Both the position numbers and the translations under genes were made by a program. Under the pieces are notes generated by a model that did no database searches, was not told where the DNA came from, and saw nothing but the letters and a program-made list of their open reading frames with translations. This document shows, one piece after another, positions 59,099-64,000 of a stretch of 64,000 nucleotides of DNA (positions are counted from its first letter, which is position 1; every line of letters begins with the position of its first letter). The DNA comes from Psychromonas marina (GTDB lineage Bacteria; Pseudomonadota; Gammaproteobacteria; Enterobacterales; Psychromonadaceae), in contig NZ_BSPQ01000005.1 in NCBI RefSeq assembly GCF_030161115.1, forward strand, positions 310,001 to 374,000, in the 5' to 3' direction.

Positions 59099-59131
59099 AA
59101 CCCTCAACAGTTTACTGTTGAGGGTTTTTCA
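59099..59131 (+). terminator. Terminator 4 of the tRNA-Trp array
   Basis: CCCTCAACAG / CTGTTGAGGG with TTTA loop and T5. The outer pairs changed from G-C to C-G compared with terminator 2, a compensatory change. Confidence 0.9.
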
Positions 59132-59153
59132 TTTTTAGCTCCCTGTAAAAACA

Positions 59154-60488
59154 CTAAAGCGTATTTTTGTAGATCACCCCATCTTTCATGATCATTTTGA
59201 GGTTTTCCTTTGGTTTGGTAAGAATTGAAATATCGTCAAGTGGGTTACCATCGATTATCAATAGATCCGCGTAGGCACCGACTTTAATTACCCCCATTGG
59301 ATGCGGGTATGGATTGCGCTTTCCTGACAAAGCAAGTAATGCTGCTGAATTTGCTGTGGCTTGTTGCATAATTTCTGCATTAGAAAACCATTTAGTACGG
59401 TGTACAAATTCCTCATTGATTCGCTCAATAGCAGCTGGGTCAGTAATGATGTCAGAGCCAAATGCGATTTTTTTATAACCTATTTTTTTAGCTGTCGAGA
59501 ATAAATTATCAAGCCCTGCGTATGCTGCACGATGTTTTTTCGCTTGGTCTTCAGTGTAACCTTTAGGAATAAAGGTATAGACACTGACTTGAGGGGATAG
59601 CCAGATATCCTTTTCTTTCATGTATCGCAGTGTTTCTTCATCAATAAGGTTGGCATGCTCAATACTTTTTACGCCATTATCAACCGCACGTCGAATACCA
59701 TCACTGTTATATACATGTGCGAGCACATAGGTGCCCCAATCACTCGCCGCGTTCACTGCTGCTCTAATTTCTTCTGGTGTAAATTCGATGACATCAAGCG
59801 GATCAGCGTAAGAGCCTGTGCCTCCTCCTACTGCAATCTTAATTTGTGTCGCTCCTTGTCTTAAACTTTCTCTCGCTGCCTTAAGTACTTGAGGGACCCC
59901 ATCGGCAACAACCATGTCGCCATTTCTTACCATTGGATCCCATGTGCCATTGCCATTAACGTTTGAGGCATCTGAAGCATGGCGGTGGTCTGCATGACCT
60001 GATGTTTGTGTAATCATTGGGCCTGATGGATAAATTCTCGGTCCTGTGACATAACCTTCATCGATTGCTTTTTTCAAAGAAAAAGTATTCCCCGCAACGT
60101 CCCTTAAGGCGGTATAACCGTTCATTAGGTAGGTATTCACCGTGCTAGAAGCTACGTAAGCAGCAAATCTTGTATCGGTGGTAAATATGTCGCCAAAAGA
60201 CATTTGGCCAATAATGTGCTCATGAACCGCTATAAAACCTGGGCTCAATGTTTTATTACCTCCTTCAATTATGTCTGTTCCATTTTCAGCAGCAATATTG
60301 TCAGATATTTGTTTTATAAGGTTGCCTTCAATAAGTACATCCTGGTTTGGTATCAGTTTGTCGCTACCATCATAAACATTTACATTTTTGATCAGATAGC
60401 GGTGCAGTGGTTGTTCAGTTGCAATCGCATTATTTATCAATAATGTTAATGCGGTTAGCATTACCGCAGAAGTCCATTTTTTTAACAT
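59154..60488 (-). CDS. Exported metal-dependent amidohydrolase
   Basis: Amidohydrolase-superfamily enzyme with a signal peptide (about residues 1-24, ending NAIATE). Metal-site motifs are GFIAVHEHI (HxH), a central QIKIAVGGG strand with a likely carbamylated Lys, LAHVYN and SIEHANLI (His ligands), and AFGSDI (Asp). Closest in layout to prolidase/imidazolonepropionase-like exported hydrolases that cleave dipeptide or related amide bonds; the exact substrate is unknown. I start at ATG 60488, with GGTGAG upstream; a longer frame to 60581 adds 31 polar residues before the signal. 444 residues. The Crp-like regulator is encoded 250 bp away on the same strand. Confidence 0.82.
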   Translation of the reverse strand: MLKKWTSAVMLTALTLLINNAIATEQPLHRYLIKNVNVYDGSDKLIPNQDVLIEGNLIKQISDNIAAENGTDIIEGGNKTLSPGFIAVHEHIIGQMSFGDIFTTDTRFAAYVASSTVNTYLMNGYTALRDVAGNTFSLKKAIDEGYVTGPRIYPSGPMITQTSGHADHRHASDASNVNGNGTWDPMVRNGDMVVADGVPQVLKAARESLRQGATQIKIAVGGGTGSYADPLDVIEFTPEEIRAAVNAASDWGTYVLAHVYNSDGIRRAVDNGVKSIEHANLIDEETLRYMKEKDIWLSPQVSVYTFIPKGYTEDQAKKHRAAYAGLDNLFSTAKKIGYKKIAFGSDIITDPAAIERINEEFVHRTKWFSNAEIMQQATANSAALLALSGKRNPYPHPMGVIKVGAYADLLIIDGNPLDDISILTKPKENLKMIMKDGVIYKNTL

Positions 60489-60737
60489 ATACTCACCATC
60501 TTTTATTTTTAAATGAAGGAATTTAGTCGTCTTATTAGGGTAATCCATGTATCTGTTTTTTCCAGTGTAATAGAACAGCATATTGAGTAATATGGTTAAG
60601 AAGTTTTCGATTTTGTCGCGCTCATGAAATGAAAAATTCCAAATAAGAGCGAGCTAAATTTACTGTTATAGCGCCTGAAAGGATATGTATGTTAAGCATG
60701 AAGGATTGAATATGTTGCGATGGAGATATTAATGCTC

Positions 60738-61427
60738 TTATCTTGGATCGTTAAACATCATATTTAATTGGTTAAGCCTTTTTCCTAGTGCATCAGTATC
60801 GAGGATATGAATAACGCCGCGCTCAATGGATATTTCGTGGGCTTTTTCAATTTTTTTTAATACTTCATTAATTCTAGGTCGAGATAAACCAGTCACTGCA
60901 CATAATTGTTCTTGTGTTATTTTGATAGAAACTTTTGTCCCTTGTATTATTTTTTTCTTTTGCGCGAGAGACACTAGCGTATATACAATTCTAGCCTCTT
61001 TATCATGCAGTGCTGTGAGTGAAACTTGCCAAAATACAGGCTGCATTTTATTTAAACAGTGGAATAAAAATTTATAAACTTCAAGGTTTTTTTCTGCGAG
61101 TAAGGTTACTTTTTTTCTGCATAAAAAAAGATATTCGACTGGCTCTATCTCTACGGTAAGAAGGAATATATCTGACAGTTTTCCTACCGTATTCGCGCCA
61201 ACCCAATCATTAGTGCCAAGTACAAAGCCTAAGCTATTGTTCATGTTTTCTGATTGTACAGAAAGCGTAGCAAGACCTGCTGTTATGTAATAAATACCGG
61301 GAAAGTCCGTTTTTTTCTGAGTATCAGGTAAACCTTTACCAGGCTGTGCTATCTCAAAAAGTTGCTGTTTTAAGCCCTCAGAGATAGGACCGGGCCACTG
61401 TATAGTATCAATATTTAAAGTAGACAT
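60738..61427 (-). CDS. Crp/Fnr-family transcription regulator
   Basis: An N-terminal cyclic-nucleotide-type beta-roll (about 20-120, IYYITAGLATLSVQ, GFVLGTNDWVGANTVG) is followed by a dimer helix and a winged-helix domain with the recognition motif ITQEQLCAVTGLSRPRINEVLKKIEKAHEISIERG (about 165-200; longer than 20 so only bounds matter). Cysteines typical of Fnr iron-sulfur clusters are absent from the N-terminus, so it is not an oxygen sensor of that kind. Ligand unknown. It lies upstream of the amidohydrolase on the same strand and may control it. Confidence 0.85.
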   Translation of the reverse strand: MSTLNIDTIQWPGPISEGLKQQLFEIAQPGKGLPDTQKKTDFPGIYYITAGLATLSVQSENMNNSLGFVLGTNDWVGANTVGKLSDIFLLTVEIEPVEYLFLCRKKVTLLAEKNLEVYKFLFHCLNKMQPVFWQVSLTALHDKEARIVYTLVSLAQKKKIIQGTKVSIKITQEQLCAVTGLSRPRINEVLKKIEKAHEISIERGVIHILDTDALGKRLNQLNMMFNDPR

Positions 61428-62293
61428 ATTAGTCCTTTGTAAATGAAGAATTGAGTCGCGGCTATTTTCTCAGTAAAAAGAACGGTAGCAGTATTAGATT
61501 TTATTTCATTTACCCATTATCACAAGACGAATCGTAAATTCATTCAATAATGATTCGATAGTGCGAGTTAAAAATTGAATCCTTGTGGGGGCATTTATAC
61601 CTTTTTTTATCTGCTTTGGCGTTGACTGGAGGTAGGTCGATTTAGTTCGTTATTGATAGAATTTATGAATCGTAGGCTTTTGTTCTTTAAAGAACAGTCT
61701 TCCTTTTTTGAGTCGGTATTATCTACCTTGCTTTGACCACAAGGAGTTCAATGTAACCTGTTTTTATCGTTAATGCAGCGGAACAAGGGGAACTCATTTA
61801 ACTCAGCAGACATCGTGAGATGATCACAAGAGACTCCCAACTATAGTCAATAATACTAAGTTTACCCACGGCCTAGAGAGGATTGTTTTTTTCTAGGCTT
61901 TTTTACTCATTGATATATTTCTTGTCGTTTTTTAATACCCCTATCACCTACTTTATAATTCCATTTTGCGCCTAACTGTCGATATCGTAAAAACAGCTAA
62001 ACTTATGATCTACTTTATATTCTTCCATATTTTTCTTTAGTTAAATAGGTGTTGAATGTTACAGTAAGTTACAAATGTTAAATACATGTACAGTGGTTAT
62101 GCCAATCTAACTAAATACTTGATCATTCTTGCTGGATAAATACCTTTTTAACTTCGTTCTCAATTTTGCAATTAGAATAATTAGTTAACTGCAATTGACC
62201 TCTTGTTATAAATGAATTTTCCTGCGTAATCTTCTGACCAATTACTAATCCAGATTAGTATCAGGCTAAAGTCTTAATCAATTGGAGAATATT
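61428..62293. other. 865-bp gap without a recognised gene
   Basis: AT-rich. It holds a perfect 16-bp palindrome TGTTCTTTAAAGAACA (61681-61696) and an orphan terminator-like hairpin at 61871-61904. No open frame with a ribosome site and family match was found. The left end is the promoter region of the Crp/Fnr gene and the right end that of the solute-binding gene. Confidence 0.5.
61871..61904 (+). terminator. Orphan terminator-like hairpin
   Basis: GCCTAGA / TCTAGGC with a 14-base loop and six T at the end. No plus-strand gene lies in the preceding 860 bp, so it may end an unannotated small RNA or mark a lost gene. Confidence 0.6.
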
Positions 62294-63037
62294 TTGCCAG
62301 TTTTCATTATTGTTTTCCTATTGCTACTTTCTAGCCCAATTAAAGCGGTACAGATAACGACTGCAAACGCACATTGGCCGCCATGGCGAGTTATTGAAGC
62401 TGACGGTACACTGAGTGGTATCGAATTGGATATTCTTAAACGCTTAACAACTCATCTAGACTTTGATCTTATTATTAAAGGATGCGGATGGAAGAGGTGC
62501 TTAAAGCATATGGAAGTCGGTGAGAGTGATGTCATGACAGGCCTTTTCAAAACCGCTGAACGTGAGCAATATATGAAATTTATAACGCCTGCTTATCGTG
62601 TCGAAAAAAATATCTGTTTTTATCAAAACAAAGACAGTTCAAAAGAGATATATCATTTTAAGGACTTATACGATATATCGGTAGGGGTTGTGAAAAAAGT
62701 CGCTTATTTTGAACCTTTCGATAGTGACCCTCGCATTAATAAACTCTATGCCACCACGGATGAATACCTATTTCGCTTATTGCAAGCTGATCGTCTTGAT
62801 GCGGTTGTTATCGCTTGTGTTACCGGCGACGTTTTAGTTAGTGAGCTAAATCTTCAAGGTGTATTTAAGCATGCTAATTATGTATATCGTGTTGCTCACC
62901 CTGTTTATCTCGCTATTTCTAAGAAGTCACCTTTCTTAGCAAGAGAAGCTGAAATTTCAAAAGCGTTGCAAGGCATGATCGATAGAGGAGAAGTTCAGAA
63001 GATAATGGCGAGTTACGGGGTTCAAGATCTAAACTAA
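62294..63037 (+). CDS. Periplasmic amino-acid-type solute-binding protein
   Basis: SBP_bac_3-like protein. A signal peptide (about 1-18, ending PIKA) and the binding fold: WPPWRVIEADGTLSGIELDIL, DVMTGLFKTAERE, VGVVKKVAYFEPF and RLDAVVIACVTGDVL. The start is TTG 62294, with GGAG six bases upstream; an upstream TTG at 62282 overlaps that site. 247 residues. A Trp-Pro-Pro-Trp opening is common in orphan binding proteins of this family found in marine gammaproteobacteria. No transporter genes adjoin. It precedes the chemoreceptor gene by 570 bp. Ligand unknown. Confidence 0.8.
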   Translation: MPVFIIVFLLLLSSPIKAVQITTANAHWPPWRVIEADGTLSGIELDILKRLTTHLDFDLIIKGCGWKRCLKHMEVGESDVMTGLFKTAEREQYMKFITPAYRVEKNICFYQNKDSSKEIYHFKDLYDISVGVVKKVAYFEPFDSDPRINKLYATTDEYLFRLLQADRLDAVVIACVTGDVLVSELNLQGVFKHANYVYRVAHPVYLAISKKSPFLAREAEISKALQGMIDRGEVQKIMASYGVQDLN

Positions 63038-63611
63038 TGGTGTTGTTTTCTTTCTGTTTGATAGATAGTCAAATAGCTTCGCTATTTTATCGCTTATTAT
63101 GGTGATAATACTGCAAATGTCTTTTTATGTCGCCTCACTAGAGCGATTTATCTTCATTTAACCTACCTGCCCATTTTAAATATAATACTCTACAGAAGAA
63201 GATTGAGATTAAGTTGTTGATATTTAAGTTAAAATATTTCTTTTCGTCTACTCCGGCGTAGAAGGGTTGTCTCGTTTGTATTTCACGCCTAATTTTTATT
63301 GTTTATGAAAATAAAGTTAAACCTTAAGTTGTTGTTTTTATTGGGTTAATTTTTATAACATAATTTATGATTCATCTAACCTTGCTTCAATTGTGATCTT
63401 AGCTCTCATTTTAACGTTTTGTTAACCCTTTTAGAGGGGGGGGAGGCTGTGGGAATGCAGCTTGATAGTTACCATTAGTGCTTGTTTTTAAGGCTTTATA
63501 TTAGCCACTGAAACATCTTTAGTGGCTGTTTTTAAATGACAGTTGGGTAGCTTGCATTCAACCTAAGAAATAATTCTGCTTCTTAGGTAGATCTTTAAGG
63601 TCAGTATTATT
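63038..63611. other. 570-bp gap upstream of the chemoreceptor
   Basis: Contains an AT-rich hairpin AAATAGC/GCTATTT (63071-63087) just after the binding-protein gene, a small hairpin TCTAC...GTAGA near 63247, an eight-G homopolymer (63436-63443) and a terminator-like hairpin at 63503-63533. No gene recognised. Confidence 0.5.
63503..63533 (+). terminator. Orphan terminator-like hairpin before the chemoreceptor
   Basis: AGCCACT / AGTGGCT with an 11-base loop, followed by GTTTTT. The nearest upstream plus-strand gene ends about 470 bp earlier, so it could end a non-coding transcript. Confidence 0.55.
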
Positions 63612-64000
63612 ATGAAAATAAAGTACAAATTAATTATAAATTCATGTGTTTCAATTATCAGTATGTTAGTTATGTTGCTATTACTGAACTTTTCTTCGGA
63701 TGTGTTACAAAATAATATGACACTTTCAAAACAGATCGGAAAGATAGAAGCCGATATGATTCAGTTGCAAGTCTATGAAAAAAACTTTCAGTTCCATAAG
63801 CAATTAAAAGATGTCGAGTTATTTGAAGAAAGCATCAGTAGACTTAATGGCACACTGAGTGAAGTGAAAAATGAACTTAATGACATCGGTATTCCCTTAG
63901 ATGAGATCAATAACCTTGCCAGTGCGCTTGATAGTTATCATCAGCACTTTGGCCACTTTGTCGCCGCGCAGAAGCGTATTGGTTTAGATGCTAATGATGC
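63612..64000 (+). CDS. Methyl-accepting chemotaxis protein, N-terminal part (partial)
   Basis: The gene runs off the window after about 129 codons. It starts MKIKYKLIINSCVSI with one membrane helix (about residues 8-28) followed by an extracytoplasmic helical domain with IEADMIQLQVYEKNFQFHK, a pattern typical of HBM or four-helix-bundle ligand domains of chemoreceptors (or, less likely, of a sensor kinase). ATG 63612 has AAGG upstream. Neither HAMP nor signalling domain is in view, so the chemoreceptor call is inferred from the N-terminal part. A motX gene in the same window confirms a motile host. Confidence 0.6.
   Translation, partial: MKIKYKLIINSCVSIISMLVMLLLLNFSSDVLQNNMTLSKQIGKIEADMIQLQVYEKNFQFHKQLKDVELFEESISRLNGTLSEVKNELNDIGIPLDEINNLASALDSYHQHFGHFVAAQKRIGLDAND

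Larger units (their letters stand above)
58705..59131 (+). repeat. Tandem array of decayed tRNA-Trp/terminator units
   Basis: Three consecutive units (58705-58826, 58827-58948, 58949-59090; periods 122, 122 and about 142 bp) plus a partial fourth made of its terminator (to 59131). Each starts TTAGA.GAA, carries a terminator, then TTTCGTTTCTAGCGTC-like spacer and a tRNA-like end TGCTAGGAGT...CTCC. Unit 3 still has CAAATCCGAATGCTAGGAGT (59042-59061), 18 of 20 identical to tRNA-Trp 58661-58680. Units 1 and 2 lack about 19 bp between two GAATGC copies, as by slip deletion. So the array appears to be old copies of the tRNA gene. Confidence 0.85.

Noticed and set aside
58705-59131. CRISPR array or functional tRNA cluster
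   Set aside because: Repeat units are 122 bp or longer with terminators inside and no unique spacers; the tRNA-like parts lack complete acceptor, D-arm and CCA ends.
63038-63611. Cyclic-di-GMP riboswitch before the chemoreceptor
   Set aside because: No GCAAAGCC-type core or matching helices could be found by eye.

Overview
The window looks like a chromosomal segment of a cold-water marine gammaproteobacterium, most like Psychromonas or a relative in the Vibrio/Shewanella/Alteromonas part of the class. This is inferred from AT-rich DNA, gamma-type gene neighbourhoods (ygiM..cca..uppP-folB..plsY; mutH-rppH-ptsP..lgt..thyA; pglL-uvrA; cysJIH), a MotX protein of sodium-driven polar flagella, and a type II secretion gspA/gspB pair. 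No phage, plasmid or CRISPR region was seen; one intact insertion sequence is present. The genus is an inference, not a search result.

Layout. 1-10 kb: end of a phosphate transporter, ygiM, a leftward block of gspB, gspA and a second GspA-like ATPase carrying a SPOR domain, then cca, a FetB-type permease, uppP, folK, folB, plsY and cytochrome c5. 10-16 kb: aldo/keto reductase, LysE-type exporter, mobB, an exported protein, a small outer-membrane channel, a gene-poor stretch and motX. 15.4-19.7 kb: leftward cysJIH sulfate-assimilation operon. 19.8-28.1 kb: an outer-membrane protein, then a TPP riboswitch and the whole thiC-thiDE-thiF-thiS-thiG-thiH operon for both halves of thiamine. 28.2-29.7 kb: an S4 RNA-binding protein with an IS982-family element inserted exactly at its stop codon. 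29.8-35.0 kb: lytic transglycosylase, PglL-like O-oligosaccharyltransferase and uvrA. 35.3-46 kb: small unknowns, mutH, a DnaA-box-rich intergenic region, rppH-ptsP, sstT, lgt, the divergent ohrR/ohr pair with two operators, a quinone-reductase-like enzyme and thyA. 46-51 kb: a GGDEF-EAL protein paired with a periplasmic binding protein, and a Tat-exported PLP enzyme. 51-58.4 kb: ybiT, a DsbA-like lipoprotein, TerB and FUSC proteins, gor, and an unusual serC. 58.6-59.1 kb: tRNA-Trp followed by tandem decayed copies of itself, each with its own terminator. 59-64 kb: exported amidohydrolase, Crp/Fnr-type regulator, solute-binding protein and the start of a chemoreceptor, with long non-coding gaps.

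How genes work together: thi genes make hydroxymethylpyrimidine and thiazole phosphates and join them under TPP feedback; cysJIH reduces PAPS to sulfide, which ultimately supplies sulfur through cysteine; gspA/gspB are the inner-membrane ATPase and partner thought to let the type II secretin cross peptidoglycan; OhrR/Ohr handle organic peroxides; rppH, ptsP and lgt are housekeeping.

No wholly new multi-gene system was identified. The features most worth a second look are the tRNA-Trp remnant/terminator array (58.6-59.1 kb), the DnaA-box/GATC cluster between mutH and rppH, the SPOR-bearing GspA paralogue beside gspAB, the in-frame 20-glutamine microsatellite in gspB, the dispersed intergenic repeat families, and two orphan terminator-like hairpins in the gene-poor right end.
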